Below are positions 48,263-56,985 of a stretch of 64,000 bases of DNA, in pieces. Below the pieces are notes generated by a model. It was given only the letters and a program-made list of their open reading frames with translations. It was not told the DNA's origin and searched no databases. The stretch is taken from contig NZ_CP126247.1 in NCBI RefSeq assembly GCF_030142155.1, forward strand, positions 2,356,001 to 2,420,000, read 5' to 3'. The stretch is from Arthrobacter sp. zg-Y820 (GTDB taxonomy: Bacteria; Actinomycetota; Actinomycetes; Actinomycetales; Micrococcaceae). The translations under genes were made by a program, and so were the position numbers. How positions within the stretch are numbered: the stretch's first letter is position 1; the number at the start of each line of letters is the position of its first letter.

Positions 48263-48832
48263 TCAGCCGGCGAATTCCCAGCCGTCGGCCGGCCGCGGGG
48301 CAGACAGCCAGTAGCGTGAACCCTCCGGATTGCGGGACACGATGCCCTCGTCCACCAGGTAGCGGCGAACGGCGGCCGGATCATCCGAATACTCCGCGAG
48401 GCGTTCGGTGATACCGCGTTCATTCAGCACCGGAGGAGCGTCGGCAGGTGCCGGGGCGGACTCGAAAACATGCCCGGCGATGTAGTGGAGCAGCTCCAGC
48501 CGGTCCGCCTGCCGCCGCGGATACGCGGCGATTTTTCCGTCCGCAAGGAACCTCCGGGCCGAGGTCTCGGGCGGCTCCTTGCCGCTGGCCAGCAGCCGGG
48601 CAAACACGCCGCCCGCCGGTTGCACGTCGCAGGCACCCGAGGAGACGAGACCGGCCTTTTGCAGGGCCGCCAGTGATTTGCGTTCCTTGGGTTCCAGAGC
48701 CTGTCCGTCCAGCGGAGTTCCGCGCTCGGCCGCCGTGATGATCCGGGCATACAGCCGAAGCCTGCGCTCGTCCGCGAGCGCTGCCGCCACGGCCCGCCAC
48801 TGTTCCGGCGCCGCCGGCTGCTCCTGGTCCAT
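48263..48832 (-). CDS. DUF2087 domain protein
   Basis: This 189-residue protein has an N-terminal ArsR-like helical region (WRAVAAALADERRLRLYARI) and a C-terminal DUF2087 region. The DUF2087 region reads IAAYPRRQADRLELLHYIAG, then LNERGITERLAEYSDDPAAV, then RRYLVDEGIVSRNPEGSRYW. The second part resembles a winged helix that may bind DNA. ATG 48832 is fixed by AAGGAAG. It probably acts as a regulator, but no target is evident. It is divergent from the CoA-transferase gene. Confidence 0.8.
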   Translation of the reverse strand: MDQEQPAAPEQWRAVAAALADERRLRLYARIITAAERGTPLDGQALEPKERKSLAALQKAGLVSSGACDVQPAGGVFARLLASGKEPPETSARRFLADGKIAAYPRRQADRLELLHYIAGHVFESAPAPADAPPVLNERGITERLAEYSDDPAAVRRYLVDEGIVSRNPEGSRYWLSAPRPADGWEFAG

Positions 48833-48977
48833 TTGTCTTCCTTTTCCCCCTGCACCCGGCGCTTCACAGCTCTGCTGCTGTGCCCGCCGGATGACTTGTC
48901 CCCGATAGTTCAGGCCCTTAGCGTGTGAGTACAGTACCCCACCGGCAGCGCCGGTGGCAGGCAGAGGAGAGACGGCG

Positions 48978-50348
48978 ATGTCCCTGGAAGCAGCCTTTCC
49001 CGTGCGGGGCTTCGCCGGATGGGCCGTGGAGCAGGCTGCCGGTGCCGTCGCGGATCTGTCCCGGCGGCTCGGCGGGAGCAGCGCTCCGGTGGTCGACGCC
49101 GACCTGTCCCTGGCCTGGTTCGCCGGCTCCCTCACCCCGATGGGCTGGTCAATTCCGCCGCCCTGGGATCCGCTGGCCGGAGATTATCCGTGCTCCGACG
49201 GCTGGATCCGGCTGCACACCAATGCCCCGCATCACCGGCATGCGGCACTGGCGTCCCTGGGGCTTCCGGTCGATCCGGTGCCGAACCGCGCAACGGTGGC
49301 CGCCGCCGTCGTCGGCTGGACCGGAGAAGCGCTGGAAACGGCGGTGGTTTCCGCCGGAGGCTGCGCCGCACAAATGCGCAGTGAAGCGGAGTGGGCAGAC
49401 CATCCCCAGGGACGCGCAGTGGAGCAGGAACCGCTGATCGCCTGGACCGGGCACGGAACGGCGGCACCGCTCAGCCCGCAGGCGGCACCGGAGCGTCCGC
49501 TGGCCGGGGTGCGCGTGCTGGACTTGACCCGCATCATTGCCGGTCCGGTGGCCACGCGGTTCCTGGCAGGGCTGGGCGCTGAAGTGCTGCGCATTGATCC
49601 GCCGGGGTGGGCAGAACCGGCGGCCGAGGCGGAACTGACAGTGGGCAAGCGGTGCGCCCGGCTGGACCTGACCTCGGCGGCCGGTGCGCGGCGCATCCGC
49701 GACCTCGTGGCCGACGCCGACATCCTGGTCTCCGGCTACCGCGCCGGTGCGCTCGCGGGCCTCGGACTGGATTCCGGGCGGCTGCAGCAGCTCCGTCCCG
49801 GGCTGGTGGAGATTTCGCTGAACGCCTACGGATGGTCCGGGCCCTGGGCCCAGCGGCGCGGATTCGATTCCCTCGTGCAGATGAGCACCGGGATAGCGCA
49901 CACCGGCATGGCGCACTTCGCCGCGGACAGCCCCCGGCCGCTGCCGGTGCAGGCACTGGATCATGCCACCGGCTACCTCACCGCCGCCGCCGCCCTGCAG
50001 GCCTGGCTGCGCAGGCTGGACGGCGAGGTGGGCTCGGCCCGGCTGTCGCTGGCGCGCACGGCGGCCGAGCTCCGGCATCTCGCCGACAGGCAGGTGTCCG
50101 ACGGAACGCCCGGGGAGATGCCCGACGGCGGGGCGCCCGCCGGCTCCGGGGCGGCGGCCCGGACCGCTGAGTCCGGGCCTTTGCAGCAGCTGGAGGAGGA
50201 AACGTTCTGGGGTCCGGCGCTGCGTTTGGTGCCGCCGGTGCGCTTTGCCGGAGCGGGCCCGCAGCCGCACCTGTCCTGGGACATGCCCGCCGGACCGCTG
50301 GGGTCGGCGGACCCGCACTGGCAGCGGGCAGGCCGCAACGGACTGTGA
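48978..50348 (+). CDS. CoA-transferase family III (CaiB/BaiF) protein
   Basis: This 456-residue protein has a C-terminal half with class III CoA-transferase motifs: LAGVRVLDLTRIIAGPVATR, FLAGLGAEVLRIDPPGW and SLNAYGWSGPWAQRRGFDSL. The catalytic Asp of the family would lie near FDSLVQMSTGI. The first 180 residues (VDADLSLAWFAGSLTPMGWS) are not a classic match and may be a degenerate first domain, as in fused family members. CoA donor and acceptor are unknown. ATG 48978 has AGGAGAG upstream. It is convergent with chorismate mutase, 4 bp apart. Confidence 0.8.
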   Translation: MSLEAAFPVRGFAGWAVEQAAGAVADLSRRLGGSSAPVVDADLSLAWFAGSLTPMGWSIPPPWDPLAGDYPCSDGWIRLHTNAPHHRHAALASLGLPVDPVPNRATVAAAVVGWTGEALETAVVSAGGCAAQMRSEAEWADHPQGRAVEQEPLIAWTGHGTAAPLSPQAAPERPLAGVRVLDLTRIIAGPVATRFLAGLGAEVLRIDPPGWAEPAAEAELTVGKRCARLDLTSAAGARRIRDLVADADILVSGYRAGALAGLGLDSGRLQQLRPGLVEISLNAYGWSGPWAQRRGFDSLVQMSTGIAHTGMAHFAADSPRPLPVQALDHATGYLTAAAALQAWLRRLDGEVGSARLSLARTAAELRHLADRQVSDGTPGEMPDGGAPAGSGAAARTAESGPLQQLEEETFWGPALRLVPPVRFAGAGPQPHLSWDMPAGPLGSADPHWQRAGRNGL

Positions 50349-50352
50349 GCGG

Positions 50353-50694
50353 TCAGCTGCGGGAGAAGGCGTCCAATTTGGCCTGGACTTCGGCGTCGTG
50401 CCGCACCTTGAGCTCATATTCGATGAAGGCATCGATCATCGCCCGGTAGGTTGCCTCCACCACGGTGGGGTCTCCGTCCTGGGCCTGGGCGGTGGCGCGG
50501 ACATGTTCCAGGACTTCCTCCACCCGTTCCGGCGCTTTGACCTGGGCGTCGCTGTCCTTCAAGGGGCCGGCCAGGCGCACGAGACGCTCACGCCGCCAGA
50601 TCAGCGCCACAATTTCCTCGTCAATCTCGTCTATGGCGGTGCGGATGTCGTCGAGCTGACAGGTTATGGATCGTTGGTGATCAGGGGTTTCCAT
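50353..50694 (-). CDS. Chorismate mutase (AroQ type)
   Basis: This 113-residue all-helical protein has the AroQ fold: ITCQLDDIRTAIDEIDEEIV, then ALIWRRERLVRLAGPLKDSD and a second helical pair with KAPERVEEVLEHVRATAQ. It would convert chorismate to prephenate for Phe/Tyr synthesis. It might instead be an isochorismate pyruvate lyase-like paralogue, since the lengths are similar. No other aromatic genes are nearby. Confidence 0.85.
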   Translation of the reverse strand: METPDHQRSITCQLDDIRTAIDEIDEEIVALIWRRERLVRLAGPLKDSDAQVKAPERVEEVLEHVRATAQAQDGDPTVVEATYRAMIDAFIEYELKVRHDAEVQAKLDAFSRS

Positions 50695-50785
50695 GCCAAT
50701 AGACTAGCGGCCCCGCCGGTGCCTCCGTCTTCCGGGACGGTGAAACCTGCTCCGGAATGCCCGGGAATTCCGGCCGGTGCTGTCC

Positions 50786-50890
50786 CGCCTGCGTTTTGAC
50801 GGCCACCAGATCCTGCGGCCAAGGTCATAGGAAGGGCCGGCAGCAGCAGCGAGCGCACCACCAGGGTGTCCAGCAGCGCCCGGGCCGTGC
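50786..50890 (-). pseudogene. C-terminal remnant of an MMPL family transporter
   Basis: In this minus-strand stretch one frame reads ARALLDTLVVRSLLLPAL, and the neighbouring frame, one base off, continues YDLGRRIWWPSKRRRD. Together they match the very end of MMPL (RND-like) lipid exporters, which typically finish with D-T-L-V-V-R-S-L-L-x-P-A-L then a D-L-G-R-x-x-W-W-P-S box. The rest of the transporter is absent, and the next plus-strand gene begins at 50952. This is a truncated, frameshifted relic. Confidence 0.6.
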
Positions 50891-50951
50891 GTTGCACGGA
50901 TCACCGAAGTAAAACAGGAACTTATTACCCCGTCAGTGGCAGGATCAGAGG

Positions 50952-51383
50952 GTGAAGCCTTCTCTTTCCGTGATAACCGTTGGCGTACGGGATCTCGAAG
51001 TAACCTACGCGTTCTATTCCTCCCGGCTGGGCTGGAAAGCAGCCCAGTATGTGCCCGAAGAAGTGATCTTCTATCAGGTGGGCCCGGGACTGTTGTTGGC
51101 CTTCTTCCGCCGCGACCATTTGGCGGCCGAAGCGGGTCCCATGGGCGAGGCGGGCAACGCCCCGATCACGCTGGGACACAACGTGGAATCCGTGGCAGAG
51201 GTGGAGGCCGTGCTGGCCGAGGCCGCAGCGGCCGGCGGGTCCATCCTGGCGCCGGGCACCCAGATGAGCTGGGGCGGCTACTCGGGCTACTTCACCGATC
51301 CCGACGGCTACCGCTGGGAGGTCTGCCACAACCCCGGGCTGAGCATCGACGAGAACGGCAACGTCACCATCGAAGTGATCTGA
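50952..51383 (+). CDS. VOC superfamily (glyoxalase/bleomycin-resistance fold) protein
   Basis: This 143-residue protein consists of one vicinal-oxygen-chelate domain pair. It begins SLSVITVGVRDLEVTYAFYS and ends SWGGYSGYFTDPDGYRWEVC, where the late Glu is the usual metal ligand. Members act as dioxygenases, isomerases or antibiotic-binding proteins; no specific substrate is suggested. GTG 50952 is the start, with a close CAGAGG site. A decayed MMPL gene and spacer precede it. Confidence 0.85.
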   Translation: MKPSLSVITVGVRDLEVTYAFYSSRLGWKAAQYVPEEVIFYQVGPGLLLAFFRRDHLAAEAGPMGEAGNAPITLGHNVESVAEVEAVLAEAAAAGGSILAPGTQMSWGGYSGYFTDPDGYRWEVCHNPGLSIDENGNVTIEVI

Positions 51384-51429
51384 CCGGGCGTGGCAGGTCC
51401 GGCCTGGAACAGTCGGGTGGACGCCCGGC

Positions 51430-52242
51430 TTAGAACAGGGCCGGCTCGGGAGCCGGCTCCGGTTCCGGAGGAGCCAGCAGGTGCGGCCCGTCGTTTCGGA
51501 CGCTGCCCACGGCCGGCCCCACTTCGGCCACCGTCCATTGCGCAGCAGCTGCGTGTGCCTCAGCAGTGACACGGTGCACCAGGGCCGCCGGGTCGGACGC
51601 CGCGGGATCCAGCCAGGCTGCCATGGCCCGGCGGTTCAGCGGCACGGGCATCCGGTCATGCAACTCCCCCAGCTCGACCAGGACCGCCGGCTGCCCGGAG
51701 CCTCGGGCTTCAGCCGGGTCCGGGGCGGCGGCGGTGAGGATCGACGTCGACAGCAGCCAGCTCCCCGGCGCCCCCGGAGCTTTCGCCGGGTCCCGCCACC
51801 ACTCGTACAGGCCGGCTAAAAAGGTCAGCGCGCCGTCGGCCCGGGAGACATACGAGGGCCGTTTGGTCCGGCCGGGGCCGGCTTTCCATTCGTAATAGCC
51901 CTGGACCGGAACGGCGCAACGGCGTGCCACGACGGCGTCACGGAAGGTCGGCTTCTCCAGCACCGTTTCGGTGCGGGCATTAAACGCACGCGTTCCGACG
52001 GAGGCGTCCCGCGCCCAGCCCGGCACCAGTCCCCAGCGCGCCACATGAATCTGGCGCACCGGGCGCCTGCCTTCCGATCCATCTTCCGCCGGAGCGCCGA
52101 CATACCGTTCCAGCACCACCGGTACGTCCGACGTCGGCGCGACGTTCCAGGATTGGCGCAGCTGAAGGTTCGCGTCGGCTTCCGCCTCGGCTTCCTCCAC
52201 CAGCTCCGCCGTCGTCTTCGCCATCACATAACGTCCGCACAT
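51430..52242 (-). CDS. SRAP family SOS response-associated protein (YedK/HMCES-like)
   Basis: This 270-residue protein starts MCGRYVMAKTTAEL. Cys2, exposed after Met removal, forms a thiazolidine crosslink to abasic sites in single-stranded DNA. The other conserved parts are NVAPTSDVPVVLE, the RWGLVPGWARDASVGTRAFN loop, NARTETVLEKPTFRDAVVAR, and GYYEWK with the catalytic Glu. ATG 52242 is required for the Cys2 position; the longer frame is rejected. I see no LexA box upstream. Confidence 0.93.
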   Translation of the reverse strand: MCGRYVMAKTTAELVEEAEAEADANLQLRQSWNVAPTSDVPVVLERYVGAPAEDGSEGRRPVRQIHVARWGLVPGWARDASVGTRAFNARTETVLEKPTFRDAVVARRCAVPVQGYYEWKAGPGRTKRPSYVSRADGALTFLAGLYEWWRDPAKAPGAPGSWLLSTSILTAAAPDPAEARGSGQPAVLVELGELHDRMPVPLNRRAMAAWLDPAASDPAALVHRVTAEAHAAAAQWTVAEVGPAVGSVRNDGPHLLAPPEPEPAPEPALF

Positions 52243-52332
52243 GCTTCCAGTCTGCCTTGTTGCTTGACGTGCTGCTCGGCTTGTGGCTTGGCTCATGGCT
52301 GCTGTCCGCTGCCCCGCTGCCCGCTGCGCACG

Positions 52333-52470
52333 TCAGGGACGCAGCAGGGTCTTGATGGTGCGCCGTTCGTCCATGGCTGCATAGCCTTCGGCGGCCTGCT
52401 CCAGCGGCAGTTCCAGGGTGAAGGCCTTGGCTCCTTGACCGGGCCGGCGGAAGCTCCCGTCCACGATAAG
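52333..52470 (-). pseudogene. C-terminal remnant of a zinc-type alcohol dehydrogenase
   Basis: The frame ending at TGA 52333-52335 reads AKAFTLELPLEQAAEGYAAM then DERRTIKTLLRP. This is the standard ending of medium-chain dehydrogenases, in which P-L-x-x-A-x-x-G-Y-x-A-M-D-x-R-x-x-I-K is followed by L-L-R-P. Upstream the frame runs into repeat sequence, and the catalytic and Rossmann domains are missing. It is a relic and not a complete gene. Confidence 0.65.
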
Positions 52471-52570
52471 AGCCGGCGCCGAAGCCCGCAGTGCCCTGCT
52501 GGACTTTCCCGGCCGCAGCGTGCGAGTCCTGTGCGGTTTGGGTTGGCTGGGTCGGTTGGCTTGGCCCCAA

Positions 52571-52701
52571 CGAGAGTGCAGATCTGGTGGGTTTGGCCTC
52601 ACGAGAGTGCAGGTCTGGTGACCTGGGCGCGCTGAAACCCGCCATACCTGCGCACTCGACGGGCCAGACCGCGCTGACACCCGCCCTATCTGCGCACTCG
52701 G
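52571..52701. repeat. Intergenic repeat cluster, same family as 29.7-29.9 kb
   Basis: Two direct copies (CGAGAGTGCAGATCTGGTGG at 52571, CGAGAGTGCAGGTCTGGTGA at 52602) are followed by two inverted copies (AACCCGCCATACCTGCGCAC at about 52635 and a variant at about 52676-52701). Related copies lie in the yebC-murT gap. No gene is present in 52471-53021. Confidence 0.75.
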
Positions 52702-52753
52702 CAAGTGCTTCCCTGCCGTGCCGGGATTCTGCTGCCCGTCCGGGATTCTGCTG

Positions 52754-52805
52754 CCGTTTTGGGATTCCGCTGCCGGTCCGCTGCGGCAGCAGAATCCCAA
52801 AACGG
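52754..52805. repeat. 22-bp stem inverted repeat (large hairpin)
   Basis: The arms are 52754-52775 (CCGTTTTGGGATTCCGCTGC start) and 52784-52805, with one mismatch and an 8-nt loop. Imperfect copies of GGGATTCTGCTGCC precede the left arm (about 52724-52755). There is no T-tract, so it is not an obvious terminator. Confidence 0.8.
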
Positions 52806-53021
52806 TCGGAGGCGCCCCAAAGCGGACGATTTCGACCTGCCTTACCCAGAGCAGACGACCAGCTTTCACCGACCGCACCGGCCCGCACCGGATACCCGGC
52901 GTGCCCGAAGCACGGCAATTGCACCGGCGCCGCCGCGGGAATTGAACCGGTGCCGCTACGGTTGTACCGGACAGTCCCTGTTATTCAGCCCGCAATTTGT
53001 CAGCACGAAGAGGAGCCTTTC

Positions 53022-53294
53022 ATGGCAGCAACAGCAGAAGCCTTCACCCCCGACGCCGGTTCCATCACCATGTTCTCCACCACGTGGTGCGGCTACTGCC
53101 GACGGCTGAAGTCCCAGCTGGACGCCGCCGGAATCGGCTACACCGAGGTCAACATCGAAGACGTGGACGGCACGGCAGAGCTCGTCGCCCAGATCAACGG
53201 CGGCAACCAGACCGTTCCCACCGTCATCTTCCCGGACGGTTCCTCGGCCACCAATCCCTCCGCCGCAGAGGTCAAGTCCCGCCTGGGCGTCTAA
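53022..53294 (+). CDS. mrx1: Mycoredoxin-1-like glutaredoxin-fold protein
   Basis: This 90-residue protein reduces mycothiol-protein mixed disulfides. The redox motif is C23-G-Y-C26 in MFSTTWCGYCRRLKSQLDAA. The INGGNQTVPTVIFPDGSSAT segment carries the cis-Pro and the TNPS region typical of Mrx1. The GAGGAG site fixes ATG 53022. It lies upstream of the mycothiol-dependent formaldehyde dehydrogenase gene on the same strand, which supports a mycothiol role. Confidence 0.88.
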   Translation: MAATAEAFTPDAGSITMFSTTWCGYCRRLKSQLDAAGIGYTEVNIEDVDGTAELVAQINGGNQTVPTVIFPDGSSATNPSAAEVKSRLGV

Positions 53295-53420
53295 CCCAGA
53301 CACCCGGTCCTTCCCCCGCACATCAGTCAACTTCACGCCCGGCCGTCCTGCTTCATAGGATGGAACGCGGAACGCCGGACATCGGCATCCGCCCGGACAT
53401 TCGAGAGGCAGCACACCCAT

Positions 53421-54506
53421 ATGGTTCACAAGGTTCAGGCAGTAGTCGTCAAGGAAAAGAACGCCCCGGTCTCGCTCGAGACCATCCTGGTGCCGGATCC
53501 CGGCCCCGGCGAGGCGCTCGTGGACATCCTCACCTGCGGTGTCTGCCACACCGACCTGCACTACAAGCAGGGCGCCATCAATGACGACTATCCGTTCCTG
53601 CTCGGTCATGAGGCCACCGGCGTCGTGTCCGCCGTCGGCCCCGACGTCACCGACGTGGCCCCGGGCGACCGCGTGGTCCTGAACTGGCGCGCCGTCTGCG
53701 GCGAGTGCCGCGCCTGCCGCAAGGGTGAGCCGCAGTACTGCTTCAACACGCACAATGCCACCCAGAAGATGACCCTGGAGGACGGCACGGAACTGACTGC
53801 CGCCCTCGGCATCGGCGCCTTCGCCGAGAAGACCCTGGTTGCCGCCGGCCAGTGCACCAAGGTGGACGACGACGTCGACGCCGCCGCCGTGGGCCTGCTC
53901 GGCTGCGGCATCATGGCCGGCATCGGTGCCGCCATCAACACCGGCGAGGTGCAGCGCGGAGAGTCAGTGGCCGTCATCGGCTGCGGCGGCGTGGGCATCG
54001 CAGCCGTCGCCGGAGCGCAGCTGGCCGGAGCCACCACCATCATCGCGGTGGACATCGACGCCAAGAAGCTGGAACTGGCTAAGGCCCAGGGCGCCACGCA
54101 CGCGATCAACTCCAAGGACGAGGACCCGGTCGAGGCCATCCGCGCCCTCACCGGAGGCAACGGCGCCGACGTCGTAATTGACGCCGTCGGCCGTCCCGAA
54201 ACCTACAAGCAGGCCTTCTACGCCCGCGACCTCGCCGGCCGCGTGGTCCTGGTGGGCGTGCCGAATCCGGAGATGAAGATCGAACTTCCGCTCGCTGATG
54301 TCTTTGGCCGCGGCGGATCGCTGAAGTCCTCCTGGTACGGCGACTGCCTGCCCTCGCGCGACTTCCCGATGCTCGTGGAGCAGTACAAGCTCGGACGCCT
54401 GGACCTGGACGCGTTTGTGTCCGAGCGCATCGGCCTGGGCGACATCGAAGAAGCCTTCACGAAGATGCACGACGGCAAGGTCCTGCGCTCGGTCGTGGTG
54501 CTGTAA
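53421..54506 (+). CDS. mscR: S-(hydroxymethyl)mycothiol dehydrogenase
   Basis: This 361-residue zinc-dependent medium-chain dehydrogenase oxidises the formaldehyde-mycothiol adduct with NAD and can reduce S-nitrosomycothiol. Catalytic zinc ligands are in [18 protein letters not shown] (C39) and [11 protein letters not shown]. The structural zinc Cys set is in [15 protein letters not shown]. The nucleotide-binding segment is [20 protein letters not shown]. The N-terminus [13 protein letters not shown] and the MBL gene that follows are typical of the mycothiol type. It overlaps the next gene by one base. Confidence 0.92.
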   Translation: MVHKVQAVVVKEKNAPVSLETILVPDPGPGEALVDILTCGVCHTDLHYKQGAINDDYPFLLGHEATGVVSAVGPDVTDVAPGDRVVLNWRAVCGECRACRKGEPQYCFNTHNATQKMTLEDGTELTAALGIGAFAEKTLVAAGQCTKVDDDVDAAAVGLLGCGIMAGIGAAINTGEVQRGESVAVIGCGGVGIAAVAGAQLAGATTIIAVDIDAKKLELAKAQGATHAINSKDEDPVEAIRALTGGNGADVVIDAVGRPETYKQAFYARDLAGRVVLVGVPNPEMKIELPLADVFGRGGSLKSSWYGDCLPSRDFPMLVEQYKLGRLDLDAFVSERIGLGDIEEAFTKMHDGKVLRSVVVL

Positions 54507-55153
54507 TGAGCGTGCACATCGACAACGTCATCACCTCGGGAACCTTCTCGCTCGACGGCGGCACCTGGGACGTGGACAACAACGTCTGGATCGTCGGCGA
54601 CGACGCGCAGGTCATCATCATCGACCCGGCCCACGACGTGGACGCCATTGCGGCTGCCGTCGGCGACCGGGAGGTCATGGGCATCCTGCTCACGCACGGC
54701 CATGACGACCACATCCGCGCCGTGGACGATGCCCGTGAACTGTTCAGCGCCCCGGTGTTCCTGCACAGCGCGGACCGGATGCTCTGGGATGCGGTGTTCC
54801 CGGACGAGGAACCCGACGCCGAGATTGAAGACGGCGACATCTTCGAGGTGGCCGGCATCACCCTGCAGGCGCTGCACACTCCGGGGCACTCCCCCGGTTC
54901 CGTGTGCTTCCTCCTGGCCGCCGGTGCGCCCGGTGACGGCGCCCCGGTGGTGTTCAGCGGAGACACCCTGTTTGCCGGCGGTCCCGGTGCCACGGGGCGG
55001 TCCTACAGCGACTTCCCGACCATCATCAAGTCCATCCGGGAACGGCTCCTGACCCTGCCGTCGGAAACCCGCGTCCTGACCGGGCACGGGGACTCCACGA
55101 CCATCGGCGCGGAGGCCCCGCAGCTGGAAGAGTGGATCGCCCGCGGGCACTAA
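54506..55153 (+). CDS. MBL-fold hydrolase of the mycothiol formaldehyde pathway
   Basis: This 215-residue metallo-beta-lactamase-fold hydrolase has the metal motif LLTHGHDDHIRAVDDAREL and the ALHTPGHSPGSVCFLL and VFSGDTLFAGGPGATGRSYS segments of the glyoxalase II-like group. In actinobacteria it is usually found next to the mycothiol dehydrogenase, where it probably hydrolyses S-formylmycothiol to formate. That reaction is inferred from context. ATG 54506 shares its A with the stop of the dehydrogenase gene. Confidence 0.88.
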   Translation: MSVHIDNVITSGTFSLDGGTWDVDNNVWIVGDDAQVIIIDPAHDVDAIAAAVGDREVMGILLTHGHDDHIRAVDDARELFSAPVFLHSADRMLWDAVFPDEEPDAEIEDGDIFEVAGITLQALHTPGHSPGSVCFLLAAGAPGDGAPVVFSGDTLFAGGPGATGRSYSDFPTIIKSIRERLLTLPSETRVLTGHGDSTTIGAEAPQLEEWIARGH

Positions 55154-55162
55154 CCGCCTGCA

Positions 55163-55218
55163 GCACCCCGGGTGCCGGTGTTCCCGCTCAGGGAATGCCG
55201 GCACCCGGGGTGCCTTTT
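55163..55218 (+). terminator. Rho-independent terminator after the mycothiol operon
   Basis: A 23-bp stem with two mismatches or wobbles (55163-55185 with 55191-55213; GCACCCCGGGTGCC core) has a GCTCA loop and is followed by CTTTTTG. Confidence 0.9.
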
Positions 55219-55238
55219 TGTAAGGTGTCCGGTTCTGA

Positions 55239-55604
55239 TCAGTCGTCTTCGATCACGGAGAGGATGTTGCCGGCCGGGTCCCGGAACCAGGCAATTGTGG
55301 GTCCGGCCTGCCGGAAAATTCCGTCGGCGTCCACGCCGTCAAAATGGACAAAATCCACGCCCCGGCCGGACAGCTCCCGCACCGCCTCGTCGACATCCGC
55401 AACCGGAAAATTCAGGACGGTGTAGGTCGCCGGGGAATGGTTGTCCTTGGGATAAACGAGGATGTTCCGGCTTCCCTCCGGATGCAGGAACAGCATGCCG
55501 TCCTCCTCGGACACCGGGATGCCCAGCACCTGCCCGTAAAAGTTCCGGGCGGCGGGAATGTCGTTGACTGAAAATCCGCTGAAGGCACTGCTGTGTTCAA
55601 GCAT
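55239..55604 (-). CDS. VOC superfamily protein
   Basis: This 121-residue single-domain vicinal-oxygen-chelate protein begins [20 protein letters not shown]. The segment [20 protein letters not shown] follows, and it ends [16 protein letters not shown]. The late Glu/Asp residues at IEDD are in place of the usual metal ligand. The function is unknown. ATG 55604 has an AAGG-type site. It is convergent with the mycothiol operon, past the terminator. Confidence 0.8.
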   Translation of the reverse strand: MLEHSSAFSGFSVNDIPAARNFYGQVLGIPVSEEDGMLFLHPEGSRNILVYPKDNHSPATYTVLNFPVADVDEAVRELSGRGVDFVHFDGVDADGIFRQAGPTIAWFRDPAGNILSVIEDD

Positions 55605-55764
55605 GGTTTCGCCTTTCCGAGGTTCATTTTCCGGCTCCGCCTCTCCGGGGCGTGCCTGCCGATAGCCACGATGGTAGGCCTGCCGGCCCGGGTCTGACAG
55701 TGCTCCCGGACCCCCGCGCAACGCCGGCTCGCCCGGCACCTCGTCTCAGAATCTCTGCGGCGGT

Positions 55765-55770
55765 TAGGCT
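55765..55770 (+). promoter_or_regulatory. Possible -10 of a leaderless transcript
   Basis: TAGGCT at 55765-55770 ends six bases before ATG 55777, and no ribosome site is present. This is the pattern of leaderless actinobacterial mRNAs. Confidence 0.45.
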
Positions 55771-55776
55771 GTGGAT

Positions 55777-55986
55777 ATGACTGCATGGAGCCGTTACCTG
55801 TTCGGGGTCTCGATCATCTTCGGGGTGGGCACGATGATGCTCGCGGAGAAGCTGCCGGAATGGTGGGGGCCGGTGTCGGTCCTCGTCATGGTCCTGGCTG
55901 CTTCTGCGTTCCTAACCTGCTCCATTCTGGAGTACCGACGCGGTCGCTCGGAAGCCGGCACTTTGGAGCAGCGGCTCTCCCCGTAG
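55777..55986 (+). CDS. Small two-helix membrane protein
   Basis: This 69-residue hypothetical protein has two transmembrane helices (SRYLFGVSIIFGVGTMMLA and PVSVLVMVLAASAFLTCSI) joined by EKLPEWWG, followed by a charged tail. No family is recognised. ATG 55777 fits a leaderless transcript with TAGGCT as -10; GTG 55771 is an alternative start. Confidence 0.6.
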   Translation: MTAWSRYLFGVSIIFGVGTMMLAEKLPEWWGPVSVLVMVLAASAFLTCSILEYRRGRSEAGTLEQRLSP

Positions 55987-56187
55987 ATCCCCTCTTAGGG
56001 TCGAGACATGTACCCGTGTCGATGCGATCAGTGTTTGGTGAGGGGTCCCATCAATACACCATTAGTCTTCTGCGCTGTGGACCGTTCGTTGACGATCATA
56101 TTGCCCGGATTAACTCCCTAGTCCGGTCGCATAGGCTGACTGAATGCAAACTGAAGCGGAGCCGGGGCACCTCGGAATGTCCAGAGT

Positions 56188-56760
56188 ATGCCCACTATGA
56201 GAGAGATCGACCAGGAAGTTGATTACGTCCGGTTCGAGCATGTTGCGACGGACGAAATTTGGGCTGAGATCGCGAGTCTCTTTGTCTTGAGCTTCGCGGC
56301 CCCTCCCTACAATGAATCTCCAGATGACCTGCAAAGCATTGAGCAATGGGGCCCCGACAAACTTGCTGGTCCTGGTGGGCGACTTGTCGCGGCGAGACAC
56401 GATGGACACGTGATCGGCTTTGCGTTATCGCAGAGACTTGACCAGGACAGCTCCTGGCTGCGACGGCTATACGCAATGCTGCCAACGCCAGACGCGGTAA
56501 TTTCTCCGTCGAGAACCGTTATTGTCCAGGAACTCGCTGTCGACGATAGCTATCGAGGCCGTGGGATAGCCAAACAGTGCATCCGTGAACTCCTCTCGAA
56601 CCGAACCGAACAGGATGCCGTCCTGGGTGTTTTCGGCCAAGCATCCCAGGTCCGGGAAATTTACAGACACTGGGGTTTTTCGGAGCTCGGTACCTCTCCC
56701 ATTTACGGCGGAACCGTGACCCTGCATGCCCTGCATCACAAACTTCCCTGGACGGCCTAG
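56188..56760 (+). CDS. GNAT family acetyltransferase
   Basis: This 190-residue protein has the conserved acetyl-CoA region SRTVIVQELAVDDSYRGRGI, then AKQCIRELLSNRTEQDAVLG and the YRHWGFSELGTSPIYGG end. It resembles N-acetyltransferases that act on small molecules or antibiotics, but the substrate is not identifiable. Its codon use is more AT-rich than its neighbours, which suggests recent acquisition. The upstream spacer of about 200 bp shows no gene. Confidence 0.8.
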   Translation: MPTMREIDQEVDYVRFEHVATDEIWAEIASLFVLSFAAPPYNESPDDLQSIEQWGPDKLAGPGGRLVAARHDGHVIGFALSQRLDQDSSWLRRLYAMLPTPDAVISPSRTVIVQELAVDDSYRGRGIAKQCIRELLSNRTEQDAVLGVFGQASQVREIYRHWGFSELGTSPIYGGTVTLHALHHKLPWTA

Positions 56761-56985
56761 TCATTCAGCCGCAACCCGTCCCCGCAAAAGGCCGCTTGGC
56801 TTGTCGAGGACGCTCCTCCGGACAGCGGCCACACCCCCTGGTGTAGCGTGGGCAGCTCAGTGGCCAGCAGCTTCGCCGCACGTCAGCTGAGAACGACGGC
56901 GATGGAGGGCAGGAGCAGCTCGGCCAAACGTCGGGGGAAGGTCCGGTTGGACTGTACGGAGTTTCTCCCCAAGCGAGGGGGAACC

